From positions 1 through 64,000 of the forward strand of contig OMXK01000018.1 in the NCBI GenBank assembly GCA_900314995.1: a DNA stretch of 64,000 nt, in the 5' to 3' direction. Below the pieces are notes generated by a model, which was given only the letters and a program-made list of their open reading frames with translations, was not told where the DNA came from and did not search any database. Within the stretch, counting starts at the first letter, position 1; every line of letters starts with the position of its first letter. Origin of the DNA: an uncultured Prevotella sp. GTDB lineage: Bacteria; Bacteroidota; Bacteroidia; Bacteroidales; Bacteroidaceae. Shown here piece by piece: positions 1 to 8,678 of this stretch. The position numbers and the translations under genes were made by a program.

Positions 1-27
1 GAAACACCGTTTCTCGTTTAGCGGGTG

Positions 28-35
28 CAAAGGTA
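28..35 (-). promoter_or_regulatory. -7 box of a leftward promoter for a gene outside the window
   Basis: Reads TACCTTTG on the minus strand, matching the Bacteroidetes TAnnTTTG -7 consensus. It faces left, so the gene it drives starts before base 1. The rest of 36-254 holds no ORF or repeat I can support. Confidence 0.6.
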
Positions 36-254
36 CGAAGATTTTCCGAACCAACAAAACTTTTCGGAAGAAAAATTGCATTTTAGATGCATTTTTATCG
101 CACTCTTGACGAATATCAAGACACATTTCAGCCTACACCTTATTATATATTATGCGCGAGGAAAAGTATGAAACTTTGCGCTGCCTTCTTAGCCTCCAAA
201 ACACCTTTCTTAGTTAATTTCTGATAAAAAGACGGCTATTGACAGAAAAATGCG

Positions 255-262
255 TACCTTTG
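255..262 (+). promoter_or_regulatory. -7 box of the tsaB-rseP operon promoter
   Basis: TACCTTTG, with TTGAC about 19 bp upstream. It lies downstream of a possible upstream ATG at 239, so that start would precede the transcript. The tsaB start is therefore 293. Confidence 0.7.
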
Positions 263-292
263 CACCTTATTAATATAAGAATCAAAAGAAGT

Positions 293-982
293 ATGTCGAC
301 TATACTACATATAGAAACCAGTACGGACGTTTGCTCTGTAGCCGTTTCAGAAGACTCGCAGGTCATTTTCCATCAGGAAGACCACAGCGGTCCGAATCAT
401 GCGGAACGGCTGGGCACCATGGTTGACGAAGCACTTTCTTTTACCGACAACCATGCCATCCCATTCGATGCCGTAGCCGTCAGTTGCGGTCCCGGCTCGT
501 ATACAGGTCTGCGTATCGGCGTATCAATGGCCAAGGGCATCTGTTATGGTCGGGATTTAAAACTGATAGCCGTACCAACGCTCGAACTCCTTTGCGTGCC
601 CATATTGCTCCGTGAGATTCCTGAGGAAGACGCGCTGCTATGCCCGATGCTCGATGCCAGGAGGATGGAGGTCTATGCCGGCATTTATGATCGCGGATTG
701 AGAACTGTCAGAGAAATCAGAGCAGACATCGTAGACGAGAACACCTACAAGGAGTATCTTGACGAGCACCCCGTGTATTTCTTTGGCAACGGAGCCAAGA
801 AATGCATAAGCACGATAAACCATCCAAATGCCCATCTGATAGACGGAATTGAGCCGCTGGCAAAATGGATGCAGCCCCTGGCAGAAAAGCGCTATCTGAA
901 CGAGCAGTTCGAAGATGTGGCCTATTTCGTGCCCTACTACTTGAAAGATTTCGTAGCCAAATTACCCAAGAAATTATTGTAA
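293..982 (+). CDS. tsaB: tRNA threonylcarbamoyladenosine biosynthesis protein TsaB
   Basis: TsaB is the non-catalytic ASKHA-fold partner of TsaD in making t6A at position 37 of ANN-decoding tRNAs, in the cytoplasm. The 229-residue product opens with the phosphate-1-like strand ILHIETS and carries the family signature GPGSYTGLRIG at about residues 66-76. Length is normal for the family. An in-frame ATG at 239 is rejected because the -7 box at 255-262 lies downstream of it. It is the first gene of a six-gene rightward operon, with 4 bp separating it from the next gene. Confidence 0.92.
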   Translation: MSTILHIETSTDVCSVAVSEDSQVIFHQEDHSGPNHAERLGTMVDEALSFTDNHAIPFDAVAVSCGPGSYTGLRIGVSMAKGICYGRDLKLIAVPTLELLCVPILLREIPEEDALLCPMLDARRMEVYAGIYDRGLRTVREIRADIVDENTYKEYLDEHPVYFFGNGAKKCISTINHPNAHLIDGIEPLAKWMQPLAEKRYLNEQFEDVAYFVPYYLKDFVAKLPKKLL

Positions 983-986
983 CGAT

Positions 987-1583
987 ATGAATATAAAAGG
1001 ATTAGACTACAACACGCAACGTGAGAAACTTGTGATGCCGGAATACGGACGTGAGATCCAGAAGATGGTAGATCATGCCATTGGCCTACAAGACAAGCAG
1101 GAGCGACAGCTTTGTGCCCAAGCCATCGTTAAGATGATGGAGACAAAGGTACCCCAACTAAAGAACAATGCCGATTACCGTCAGACATTATGGGACCATC
1201 TGTATCTGATGAGCCGTAAGCAGCTCGACATCGACTGGCCCTTTGACGTGGCTGCTGCCGAGAAGATTCACAATAAGCCCAAGCCCATCCCCTTGCCAAA
1301 AGAAGGTATGAAACTGCGCCATTACGGCAAACTGATCGAGGAATTGTTTGAGAAGCTGAAGACAATGCCTGCCGGAGAGGAGCGCGATGCCCTCACCTAT
1401 TACACAGCCAATCAGATGAAGCGCGACCTGATTACATGGGGGCATGGTTCTGCTGAGGACGAACGAGTGGCCAGCGATCTGGCACATTATACTGACGGCG
1501 TGATACAAATCGACCTGAATACATTTAGGTTCGAGAAACAGATCATCACAGACGACAGCAAGAAGAACAAGAAAAAGAAATAA
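987..1583 (+). CDS. DUF4290 family protein
   Basis: A 198-residue protein matching the Bacteroidetes-restricted family DUF4290. The start LDYNTQREKLVMPEYGREIQ and the helical, charged body are typical. It ends in a lysine-rich tail (KKNKKKK), suggesting contact with nucleic acid or ribosomes, but no function is established. There is no signal peptide or membrane segment, so it is probably cytoplasmic. It sits between tsaB and murA with gaps of 4 and 6 bp and is surely co-transcribed with them. Confidence 0.85.
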   Translation: MNIKGLDYNTQREKLVMPEYGREIQKMVDHAIGLQDKQERQLCAQAIVKMMETKVPQLKNNADYRQTLWDHLYLMSRKQLDIDWPFDVAAAEKIHNKPKPIPLPKEGMKLRHYGKLIEELFEKLKTMPAGEERDALTYYTANQMKRDLITWGHGSAEDERVASDLAHYTDGVIQIDLNTFRFEKQIITDDSKKNKKKK

Positions 1584-1589
1584 ACCAGA

Positions 1590-2894
1590 ATGGCATCATT
1601 CATCATCGAAGGCGGACATCTGCTAAGCGGCACAATTATCCCTCAGGGCGCAAAGAATGAAGCCTTGCAGGTTATCTGTGCCTCGTTACTGACAAAAGAG
1701 GAAGTAACGATTCACAACATTCCTGATATCCGTGATGTCAACAATCTGATCCAATTGCTCAGGGACATCGGCGTGAAAGTACAGCGGTTAAGTCCCAACG
1801 ACTACACTTTTCAGGCTGACGACCTGAATCTCAAATACCTTGAGAGCGACGAGTTCGTCAATTGCTGTGCTGAACTTCGGGGCAGTGTTTTGATGATCGG
1901 ACCTCTGCTGGCAAGAATGGGTAAGGCCGTAATAGCCCAACCCGGTGGTGATAAGATTGGAAGACGTCGTCTCGACACTCATTTCCTTGGATTCGAGAAA
2001 CTCGGTGCCAAGTTCAACCGCATCGAAGGCAGGAATGTATACGAGATTGCCGCCAAACGGCTCAAGGGTTCCTATATGCTACTCGACGAGGCTTCAGTGA
2101 CTGGAACTGCCAACATCATTATGGCAGCCGTCTTTGCCAAAGGCACGACCACCATCTACAATGCTGCCTGCGAACCCTACGTACAGCAGCTCTGTCATCT
2201 GCTTAACCAGATGGGTGCTCAGATTAGCGGCATCGGTTCTAACCTACTGACAATCAACGGCGTGGAAATCATGCATGGCGGTGAGCACAAGATACTGCCT
2301 GATATGATTGAGGTGGGATCTTTCATCGGTATGGCAGCGATGTGTGGCGATGGCATCCGCATTAAGGATGTCTCCATCAGCAACCTCGGCATCATTCCTG
2401 ACGCGTTCCGCAAACTGGGTGTGAAGATAAAAGTTGATGGTGACGACCTCTTCATTCCAAGGCAGAAGCATTACGAGATACAGTCGTTCATCGACGGTAC
2501 GATCATGACGCTCGCCGATGCCCCATGGCCAGGACTGACTCCCGACCTCCTGTCCGTACTCATCGTGGTGGCTTCTCAGGCACGAGGCTCTGTGCTGTTC
2601 CACCAGAAGATGTTTGAGAGCCGTCTGTTCTTCGTCGATAAGCTCATCGACATGGGTGCACAGATTATTCTCTGCGACCCGCATCGCGCCGTTGTCGTAG
2701 GCCATGACCGCAAGATTACCCTTCGCGGAGGCCGTATGTCGAGTCCTGACATCCGAGCAGGTATCGCCCTGCTGATTGCAGCCATGAGTGCCAAAGGAAC
2801 TAGCCGTATCGACAACATTGAGCAGATAGACCGCGGTTACGAACATATTGAGGAGAGGCTCAATGCCCTGGGCGCTAAAATTAACAGAGCATGA
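1590..2894 (+). CDS. murA: UDP-N-acetylglucosamine 1-carboxyvinyltransferase (MurA), Cys-to-Asp variant
   Basis: Catalyses the first committed step of peptidoglycan synthesis, transferring enolpyruvate from PEP to UDP-GlcNAc in the cytoplasm. The 434-residue product has the two-domain EPSP-synthase fold, with the substrate-binding GAKNEAL near residue 20 and a full C-terminal domain. The mobile loop reads PGGDKIG: Asp121 (codon 1950-1952, GAT) stands where most MurA enzymes have the catalytic and fosfomycin-alkylated Cys. The Asp form is known from mycobacteria and chlamydiae and is active but fosfomycin-insensitive. The stop overlaps the rimM start (ATGA). Confidence 0.95.
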   Translation: MASFIIEGGHLLSGTIIPQGAKNEALQVICASLLTKEEVTIHNIPDIRDVNNLIQLLRDIGVKVQRLSPNDYTFQADDLNLKYLESDEFVNCCAELRGSVLMIGPLLARMGKAVIAQPGGDKIGRRRLDTHFLGFEKLGAKFNRIEGRNVYEIAAKRLKGSYMLLDEASVTGTANIIMAAVFAKGTTTIYNAACEPYVQQLCHLLNQMGAQISGIGSNLLTINGVEIMHGGEHKILPDMIEVGSFIGMAAMCGDGIRIKDVSISNLGIIPDAFRKLGVKIKVDGDDLFIPRQKHYEIQSFIDGTIMTLADAPWPGLTPDLLSVLIVVASQARGSVLFHQKMFESRLFFVDKLIDMGAQIILCDPHRAVVVGHDRKITLRGGRMSSPDIRAGIALLIAAMSAKGTSRIDNIEQIDRGYEHIEERLNALGAKINRA

Positions 2895-3400
2895 TTAGAA
2901 GAGAAGAGGTCTATAAGATTGGCAAACTGGGAAAAACCCACGGTGTCAAAGGAGAAATATCGTTTCTCTTTGACGATGATGTGTTCGACCGCACGGATGC
3001 CGATTACCTCATTCTCGACATCGACGGCATCCTCGTACCTTTCTTTATTGAGGAATACCGGTTCAAGACCGATAGCAACGCGCTCATGAAGTTCGACGGT
3101 ATCGACTCTCAGGAACGTGCCCGGGAACTGACGGGGTGCGATGTGTATTTCAAAAGAGACCAGTCCGACGAAGACAGCGAGCACATTTCATGGGCAGAGA
3201 TCATTGGCTACAAACTGACAGATGCCGAAACGGGGGCAGATATTGGCACGATAGCTGCTGTTGACGATTCTACGATCAACATCCTGTTCGAGCTCGAAGA
3301 CGGCAAGCTGATTCCTGCCTCAGAGGAACTGATTACCAATGTAGATACAAAGAAACATCAAATAGAAATCAATCTGCCGGAAGGCATTCTAGAATTATGA
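2891..3400 (+). CDS. rimM: Ribosome maturation factor RimM
   Basis: Assembly factor that binds S19 in the 30S head during 16S rRNA maturation. The 169-residue product shows the N-terminal RimM barrel (GKLGKTHGVKGE, residues 11-22) and a C-terminal PRC-barrel-like half beginning near the HISWAEIIGY segment. Length is typical. It overlaps murA upstream and dxr downstream by 4 bp each, so all three are translationally coupled. Confidence 0.93.
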   Translation: MIRREEVYKIGKLGKTHGVKGEISFLFDDDVFDRTDADYLILDIDGILVPFFIEEYRFKTDSNALMKFDGIDSQERARELTGCDVYFKRDQSDEDSEHISWAEIIGYKLTDAETGADIGTIAAVDDSTINILFELEDGKLIPASEELITNVDTKKHQIEINLPEGILEL

Positions 3401-4554
3401 AGAAACAAATAGCTATTCTCGGCTCTACGGGGTCGATAGGGACACAAGCCCTTGAGGTTATTGAGGAACATAGTGACTTGTATGAGGTCTATTGTCTGAC
3501 CGCCAACAATAAAGTGGAACTGCTGGCAGAGCAAGCACACAAGTTCAAGCCTGCTGCCATTGTGATTGCCAACGAGCAGCGTTACGATGAACTGAAATCG
3601 CTGATGAGCGATATGCCCGAGGTCAAGGTATATGCTGGTGCCAAGGCGCTCGACGAGATTGTCGAGGCTGGCCCCATCAACATGGTGCTCACCGCGATGG
3701 TCGGCTTTGCAGGGCTTAACCCCACCATCCATGCCATCAAGGCAGGCAAGACTATCTGTCTGGCGAATAAGGAGACACTTGTGGTAGCTGGTGAACTGAT
3801 TCTCCAACTGGCTCAGCAGTATCACACACCGATCCTGCCCGTCGACAGCGAGCATTCTGCCATCTTCCAGAGTCTTGTAGGCGAAGATCAGAACCCCATT
3901 GAGAAGATTCTGCTTACGGCCTCTGGCGGTCCGTTCCGTCTGAAATCAATGGAGGAAATCGCTCACGTAACAAAGGCTGATGCCCTGAGGCACCCCACTT
4001 GGGATATGGGTGCCAAGATCACCATCGACTCTGCTTCGATGATGAACAAGGGCTTCGAGGTCATTGAGGCCAAGTGGCTCTTTGGCGTCGATGCCAAGCA
4101 GATTCAGGTCCTGGTTCACCCGCAGTCGATTGTACACAGTGCCGTACAGTTCCAGGACGGTTCTGTCAAAGCACAGCTCGGCGTACCCGATATGCGTCTG
4201 CCTATACAGTATGCCTTCTCGTTCCCACAGCGTCTGCACCTAAGCGGCGAACGGCTCGACCTTTTCAAGGCCCAGCATCTGGATTTCTTCGAGCCCGACT
4301 TGAACAAATTCCGCTGTCTGGCACTGGCCTTCGAGGCTATCGACAAGGGCGGCAACATGCCTTGCATCGTCAATGCGGCCAACGAGATTGTGAACCGCGG
4401 ATTCCTTGAGGACAAGTGCGGTTTCCTTGAGATGGGCGACATTATCGCAGAGACCATGCAGCGCGCCACATTTGACAAGAACCCCAGCTACGACACCTAT
4501 ATTGCGACTGATGCAGAGGCACGCCGCATCGCAGCTGAACTGATGAAAAAGTAA
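3397..4554 (+). CDS. dxr: 1-deoxy-D-xylulose 5-phosphate reductoisomerase
   Basis: Second enzyme of the MEP isoprenoid pathway: converts DXP to MEP with NADPH and a divalent metal, in the cytoplasm. The 385-residue protein has the NADPH-binding ILGSTGSIGTQ at residues 7-17, metal ligands Asp150 and Glu152 in VDSEHSAIFQ, the SGGPFR substrate loop, and the HPTWDMGAKITIDSA and MNKGFEVIEA motifs. All key residues appear present. A second MEP gene, ispG, lies elsewhere in this window. It overlaps rimM by 4 bp. Confidence 0.96.
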   Translation: MKKQIAILGSTGSIGTQALEVIEEHSDLYEVYCLTANNKVELLAEQAHKFKPAAIVIANEQRYDELKSLMSDMPEVKVYAGAKALDEIVEAGPINMVLTAMVGFAGLNPTIHAIKAGKTICLANKETLVVAGELILQLAQQYHTPILPVDSEHSAIFQSLVGEDQNPIEKILLTASGGPFRLKSMEEIAHVTKADALRHPTWDMGAKITIDSASMMNKGFEVIEAKWLFGVDAKQIQVLVHPQSIVHSAVQFQDGSVKAQLGVPDMRLPIQYAFSFPQRLHLSGERLDLFKAQHLDFFEPDLNKFRCLALAFEAIDKGGNMPCIVNAANEIVNRGFLEDKCGFLEMGDIIAETMQRATFDKNPSYDTYIATDAEARRIAAELMKK

Positions 4555-4578
4555 AAGTGTAAATAAGGTAAAAAGATT

Positions 4579-6009
4579 ATGGATATATTTATGATTCGTC
4601 TGTTGCAGTTTATGCTTGCAATCGGACTTCTGGTGCTGCTCCATGAAGGGGGCCATTTCTTCTTTTCTAAGCTTTTCGGCGTGCGCGTCGAGAAGTTCTA
4701 TCTGTTTTTCGACCCGAGCATCTGGAAATGGGATGGCAGTCTCTTCAAATGGAAGCCAAAAAACAGCGATACCCAGTATGGTGTAGGCTGGCTGCCTTTG
4801 GGCGGCTATTGTAAGATTGCAGGTATGATCGACGAGAGTTTCGATACCGAGCAGATGAAGCAGCCCGAACAGCCTTGGGAGTTCCGTGCGAAACCCGCTT
4901 GGCAACGGTTGTTAATCATGATTGGCGGCGTGCTTGTCAATTTCCTGCTGGCTCTGTTCATCTACTCGATGATCCTTTTTCACTGGGGTGACACCTATAT
5001 CCCGGTGAAGAACATGACCTACGGTATGAAGTTCAATACCGAGGCCAAGCAGTATGGTTTCCAGGACGGCGATATCCTCGTCGGCACAGAGAAGGGTGAG
5101 TTCAAGGATTTCTCTGCCGATCTGTATCGCGACCTCAGCGAGGCCCGTCGCGTCGATCTCATCCGCGGTGGCAAGGCCATGAGTCTGAATCTGCCTGGGG
5201 ATATCAATCTCCTGGGGATGCTAAAGGCTGAACCCTCGTTTGTTCGTCCACTGATTCCTGCCGAAGTCGACAGCGTGATGGCTGATACGCCCGCTGCCAA
5301 AATCGGCCTGCAGAAAGGCGACCGCCTTGTTGCCATCAATGGTAATGCCGTCGACAGTTATAACGAGTTTACCGACCAGCTCGGCATTCTGGAAGATATG
5401 ATGACCGCGGCCAAGACCTCTGCCGACAGTCTGAAGGTACGTACGACTACCATCGTCTATGAGCGCGAAGGCCTCGTTATGAGCGGTGCCGATGAGAAAA
5501 CGGCAGAGAAGGCCATGATCCGCGATACAGCCAACGTCATCCTGACGCCAGAGCTCAAGCTGGGTTTCTTCGTCAAGAGCCTTGCGGGCATCTATGAGCC
5601 CGTCACGAAGGAATACGGCTTCCTTGAGAGTTTCCCTGCAGGCATTAAGTACGGTTGGAACGTGCTGGCGGGCTATGTCGGCGATATGAAGTATGTCTTC
5701 ACCGCCGACGGTGCCAAGTCTCTTGGTGGTTTTGGAGCAATCGGCAGTCTGTTCCCGCCCATGTGGGACTGGTATATGTTCTGGAAGATGACGGCTTTCC
5801 TGTCGATCATCCTTGCCTTCATGAACATCCTGCCTATCCCTGCTCTCGATGGCGGACACGTACTGTTCCTGCTCTATGAGATGATTACGCGCCGCAAGCC
5901 CTCTGAGACCTTTATGATTAGGGCAGAATATGTGGGCTTCGGCATCCTGATACTCCTGATGGTTGTCGCAAACCTCAACGACATCCTCCGCTGGTTAGGA
6001 TATATGTAA
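4579..6009 (+). CDS. rseP: RIP metalloprotease RseP (site-2 protease)
   Basis: Inner-membrane zinc protease that cuts transmembrane anti-sigma factors and leftover signal peptides. The 476-residue protein has the metal motif HEGGH (His22, Glu23, His26) in the first membrane helix and the third ligand in the ALDGGH motif at Asp424 near the C terminus. The region between carries PDZ-like sequence (VMADTPAAKIGLQKGDRLVAING). Membrane helices flank it as expected. It is the last gene of the tsaB operon and converges on the M20 gene with an 8-bp gap. Confidence 0.93.
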   Translation: MDIFMIRLLQFMLAIGLLVLLHEGGHFFFSKLFGVRVEKFYLFFDPSIWKWDGSLFKWKPKNSDTQYGVGWLPLGGYCKIAGMIDESFDTEQMKQPEQPWEFRAKPAWQRLLIMIGGVLVNFLLALFIYSMILFHWGDTYIPVKNMTYGMKFNTEAKQYGFQDGDILVGTEKGEFKDFSADLYRDLSEARRVDLIRGGKAMSLNLPGDINLLGMLKAEPSFVRPLIPAEVDSVMADTPAAKIGLQKGDRLVAINGNAVDSYNEFTDQLGILEDMMTAAKTSADSLKVRTTTIVYEREGLVMSGADEKTAEKAMIRDTANVILTPELKLGFFVKSLAGIYEPVTKEYGFLESFPAGIKYGWNVLAGYVGDMKYVFTADGAKSLGGFGAIGSLFPPMWDWYMFWKMTAFLSIILAFMNILPIPALDGGHVLFLLYEMITRRKPSETFMIRAEYVGFGILILLMVVANLNDILRWLGYM

Positions 6010-6017
6010 GCTGATGC

Positions 6018-7082
6018 CTAGAGTTGCAGTCCTTCAAGCAGGTAGACGTATGTCTCTATGGCTTGTTCGATTTCCGAAACTCTTATGAATTCATCGGCAG
6101 AATGAGAGCGGCTTGAGTCTCCTGGGCCCAGCTTGAACGATGCGAAAGGCATCAGTGCCTGATCGCTCAAGGTGGGAGAACCAAAGGGTTTCAGGCCGCG
6201 TTCAACACATCTCCTGACGAGCGGATGCTCTTCAGGGATACTCGAAGAATGCAGACGGAATGAACGGGCATGCAGCTCACATTTCGTCATCTTCTTCTTG
6301 AGGAATTCAAACACGAACTCATTCTGGTAGAATTCATTCGTGCGTACATCTATAATAAAATGGAGTGTATCGGGAATCACATTGTGCTGCGTGCCGCCCT
6401 CGATAACCGTTACCGACATTTTGGTAGCCCCCAGCAGCCTGCTCTCCTTGCGGAATGTATAGTCGCGCAACCACACCAGGTCGTCCAGCGCCTCATAGAT
6501 GGCATTCACGCCCTCGTTCCTGGCAGCGTGGCCTGATTTCCCGTGGGCATAGCCGTCAATCACCATCAGCCCCTTTTCCGCAATGGCAGGCTGCAGACTT
6601 GTCGGCTCTCCCACAATCGCCACGTCGATCTTAGGCAGCAGCGGAAGCACGCGGGTAAAGCCGTTATCGCCCGAAATCTCCTCCTCGGCAGAGGCCACCC
6701 ACAGGATATTGTAGTTCCGCTGGCGATGAAGCATGATGCGGTAAGCCTGCAGGGTAGCCACAAGGCCACCGCCGCAATCATTGGAGCCGAGACCATATAT
6801 CAAGTCTCCCTCCTGAACTGGCAGGAAAGGATCACGCGTCCAAGAAGCCACAGGCTTCACCGTGTCGATATGGGCATTCAGCATCAGCGTCGGACGATTG
6901 TTATCCCAATCCGGACAGCCCACCCACAGGTTGTTGCCTTCCCTTCCGTGGGGCAAACCCCAGCGGTTCAGATACTCTGACAGTTTGTCGGCTGCCTTGT
7001 CCTCACTCCTGCTGACGGAAGGAATCGCAATCAGTTCCTTCAGCAGTTCTACTGCGTCATTGGTATAGTTTTTAGTCTCCAT
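6018..7082 (-). CDS. argE: M20 family N-acyl amino acid deacetylase (ArgE-like)
   Basis: A 354-residue M20 metallopeptidase, probably the arginine-pathway deacetylase that removes an N-acyl group from ornithine or citrulline. The dinuclear zinc set is visible in order: HIDT, the bridging Asp in SNDCGGG, the EEE catalytic pair, the Glu of VGEPTS and a C-terminal SHSADEF His. Bacteroidales use succinylated intermediates, so the exact substrate is not settled. The lid domain is present. The -7 box ends only 5 bp before the ATG, implying a leaderless transcript. No other arg gene is nearby. Confidence 0.82.
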   Translation of the reverse strand: METKNYTNDAVELLKELIAIPSVSRSEDKAADKLSEYLNRWGLPHGREGNNLWVGCPDWDNNRPTLMLNAHIDTVKPVASWTRDPFLPVQEGDLIYGLGSNDCGGGLVATLQAYRIMLHRQRNYNILWVASAEEEISGDNGFTRVLPLLPKIDVAIVGEPTSLQPAIAEKGLMVIDGYAHGKSGHAARNEGVNAIYEALDDLVWLRDYTFRKESRLLGATKMSVTVIEGGTQHNVIPDTLHFIIDVRTNEFYQNEFVFEFLKKKMTKCELHARSFRLHSSSIPEEHPLVRRCVERGLKPFGSPTLSDQALMPFASFKLGPGDSSRSHSADEFIRVSEIEQAIETYVYLLEGLQL

Positions 7083-7087
7083 GTCTG

Positions 7088-7095
7088 CAAAGTTA
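7088..7095 (-). promoter_or_regulatory. -7 box for the M20 deacetylase
   Basis: TAACTTTG on the minus strand, with 5 bp between its end and the ATG at 7082. Transcription would start at or next to the start codon. Confidence 0.6.
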
Positions 7096-7124
7096 CAAAC
7101 TTCTGATTAAACCGCCAAGTTTTT

Positions 7125-8069
7125 TCAGGCTTTTCTTCTTGATATAATCACAGAGAGCCCCATCGACAGCACCAGCACGCCGAATATGATAGCCAGCGAA
7201 ATGGGAGTGGGGATCTCGATATCTTTCAGTTCCAGCAGCATTTTTACACCCACGAAACTCAGGATGATGCCCAGACCGTATTTCAGATAAGTGAAATATT
7301 TGGCTACGGCAGCAAGCGCGAAATAGAGGGCTCGCAGGCCGAGGATAGCGAAAATGTTCGACGTGAGCACGATGAACGGGTCTCTCGAGACGGAGAACAC
7401 AGCAGGGATTGAGTCAACGGCAAAGGCCACATCCGTCGTCTCGATCACCAGCAGCGTGATGAAAAGCGGCGTTGCCAGGCGCTTGCCGTTTTCGATGATG
7501 AAGAATCTGTCCTCGTGCATCTTGTCCGTCACGGGGAAGAACTTCTTGAAGAGTTTCACAAAGATGTTCCTCGAGGGATCCACCTGCTCCTCATCGTTGT
7601 GGCCGAACATCTTGATGCCCGTATAAATCAGGAAGAGCCCGAAGAGTCCCAGTATCCACTCAAAGCGCGCAATCATCGCCGTACCGGCAAAGATGAACAC
7701 ACTCCTCAGCACCAAGGCACCGAAGATACCCCAGAAGAGCACCTCATGCTGGTATTTCCGCTCCACGCCGAAGAACGAGAAGAGCATCAGAAACACGAAC
7801 AGATTGTCCATCGACAGCGATTTCTCTATCAGATAGCCAGCCAGAAACTCCATCGCCTTCTCATGCGCATCGCCCGGATAGAGCAGATAGATGCCGCCAC
7901 AGAACACCAACGACACACCGATCCACACGGCCGTCATCTTCAGCGCCTCGCTGACACCCACCTCATGCTGCCCATTCTTTCCGAACGACTTCAGGTCGAT
8001 CCACAGCATGATGAACACCAACACATAAAACAAAATCCACACCCACAAGGGCAAACTGATCATTTCCAT
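7125..8069 (-). CDS. TerC/Alx family membrane protein
   Basis: A 314-residue integral membrane protein of the TerC/Alx family, whose members are linked to manganese export and metal loading of secreted proteins. The family segments are clear: EKSLSMDNLFVF in the third helix and the mirrored ETTDVAFAVDSIPAVF with its acidic residues in the second half, flanking a charged cytoplasmic loop (DKMHEDRFF). About nine helices are expected. In E. coli, alx is under a Mn/pH riboswitch; here the leader is only about 25 bases, so no such switch is possible. Confidence 0.9.
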   Translation of the reverse strand: MEMISLPLWVWILFYVLVFIMLWIDLKSFGKNGQHEVGVSEALKMTAVWIGVSLVFCGGIYLLYPGDAHEKAMEFLAGYLIEKSLSMDNLFVFLMLFSFFGVERKYQHEVLFWGIFGALVLRSVFIFAGTAMIARFEWILGLFGLFLIYTGIKMFGHNDEEQVDPSRNIFVKLFKKFFPVTDKMHEDRFFIIENGKRLATPLFITLLVIETTDVAFAVDSIPAVFSVSRDPFIVLTSNIFAILGLRALYFALAAVAKYFTYLKYGLGIILSFVGVKMLLELKDIEIPTPISLAIIFGVLVLSMGLSVIISRRKA

Positions 8070-8094
8070 CTAAGTCTTTCTATATTTTCGGCTG

Positions 8095-8102
8095 CAAAGG
8101 TA
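8095..8102 (-). promoter_or_regulatory. -7 box for terC
   Basis: TACCTTTG on the minus strand, 25 bp upstream of the terC ATG. Confidence 0.6.
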
Positions 8103-8144
8103 CTAAAATATTGCGAATAATTTGGAGAATTACTGTTTTATTCT

Positions 8145-8152
8145 TACCTTTG
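8145..8152 (+). promoter_or_regulatory. Orphan rightward -7 box
   Basis: TACCTTTG in a good context, but no recognisable gene follows for almost 600 bp. Confidence 0.5.
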
Positions 8153-8232
8153 CGGTGATATAAGAAATTTTAACCCTCAAAATGTATATCTATGCGAGAG
8201 CCTTTCGAAACTGTGATAATGACATATTTGAA

Positions 8233-8277
8233 ATTGGCTTTACATGCGACACACGAATGGCTTACAAAACGACAAAC
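8233..8277 (-). repeat. Two degenerate units of the 22-bp repeat, inverted orientation
   Basis: On the minus strand, unit starts at 8277 (GTTTGTCGTTTTGTAAG) and 8254 (GTGTGTCGCATGTAAAG) align with each other at a 23-bp period. They resemble the arrays at 8370, 25515 and 57821. They face the opposite way from the array at 8370. Confidence 0.4.
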
Positions 8278-8369
8278 TATTGATTTACTGCGTCTAAGCA
8301 TAAAGTTGGAAAGTAGCAAAGCTTTAAATTCTCTAGAGAATTTATCAGTTCACTTACGAGAAACTACTA

Positions 8370-8457
8370 GGTTGTCGTAATGTAACGACCAGTTTGTCGT
8401 AAGCAAAATAATGCTTTGCCGTAATGCGATCACCCGTTTGTCATCGTATGAAATGGT
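8370..8457 (+). repeat. Tandem array of four 22-bp hairpin-forming repeats (locus 1)
   Basis: Units start at 8370, 8392, 8414 and 8436, an exact 22-bp period. The shared core is GTTTGTCGTAAT/GC, diverging towards the unit end. Family consensus over three loci is GTTTG-TCGGTAG-CAAAC plus 5 variable bases. In well-preserved units the two 5-base flanks pair around a 7-base loop. There are no unique spacers and no cas genes. Confidence 0.75.
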
Positions 8458-8465
8458 AGAGGATA

Positions 8466-8493
8466 GGTGGAGGATACAAACCATACCTCCACC
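8466..8493. repeat. Inverted repeat GGTGGAGG / CCTCCACC
   Basis: Perfect 8-base arms (8466-8473 and 8486-8493) lie 8 bp after the end of the 22-bp array. A related GGTGGAAGTGGAGGAT follows about 40 bp later. It could be the edge of a degenerate mobile element; not recognised. Confidence 0.45.
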
Positions 8494-8659
8494 AACGAAA
8501 ACGCCTTTATATACTAGGCATTTGGTGATTTTGGTGGAAGTGGAGGATATTTGAACAAAAAAATGCAAAAGACGATTCTGACTACCGGCTATAGCGAATC
8601 ACCAATGACATGACATCAAAAAAAACGGAAAAAGTCTTGCCTGCTTGCGCTTTTTTCCT

Positions 8660-8667
8660 TATCTTTG
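8660..8667 (+). promoter_or_regulatory. -7 box for comEC
   Basis: TATCTTTG, giving a leader of roughly 65 bases before the ATG at 8739. That is long compared with most leaders in this window. Confidence 0.6.
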
Positions 8668-8678
8668 CAGTGGAATCC

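Larger units (their letters stand above)
8103..8659. other. Gene-free stretch with an orphan promoter and repeats
   Basis: It contains a rightward -7 box at 8145-8152 (TACCTTTG). This is followed by two small overlapping ORFs: 8182-8283 (33 residues, starting MYIYARAFRN) and 8192-8380 (62 residues). Neither resembles a known family, and the second runs into the repeat units. After these come the 22-bp array and an inverted repeat. The promoter may drive a non-coding transcript, a tiny peptide or the remnant of a lost gene. Confidence 0.5.

Noticed and set aside
239-292. Upstream ATG for tsaB
   Set aside because: The -7 box at 255-262 is downstream of it, and the extra residues do not fit the family start.
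7083-8144. Mn/pH riboswitch upstream of the TerC gene
   Set aside because: The leader is only about 25 bases, too short for a yybP-ykoY aptamer.
8192-8380. 62-residue plus-strand ORF as a gene
   Set aside because: Unlike any family I know, it overlaps the repeat units and a second ORF in another frame. Described as part of the gene-free region.
8370-8457. Possible CRISPR array
   Set aside because: The 22-bp units are contiguous, with no spacers of 25-40 bp, only four units, and no cas genes anywhere in the window.
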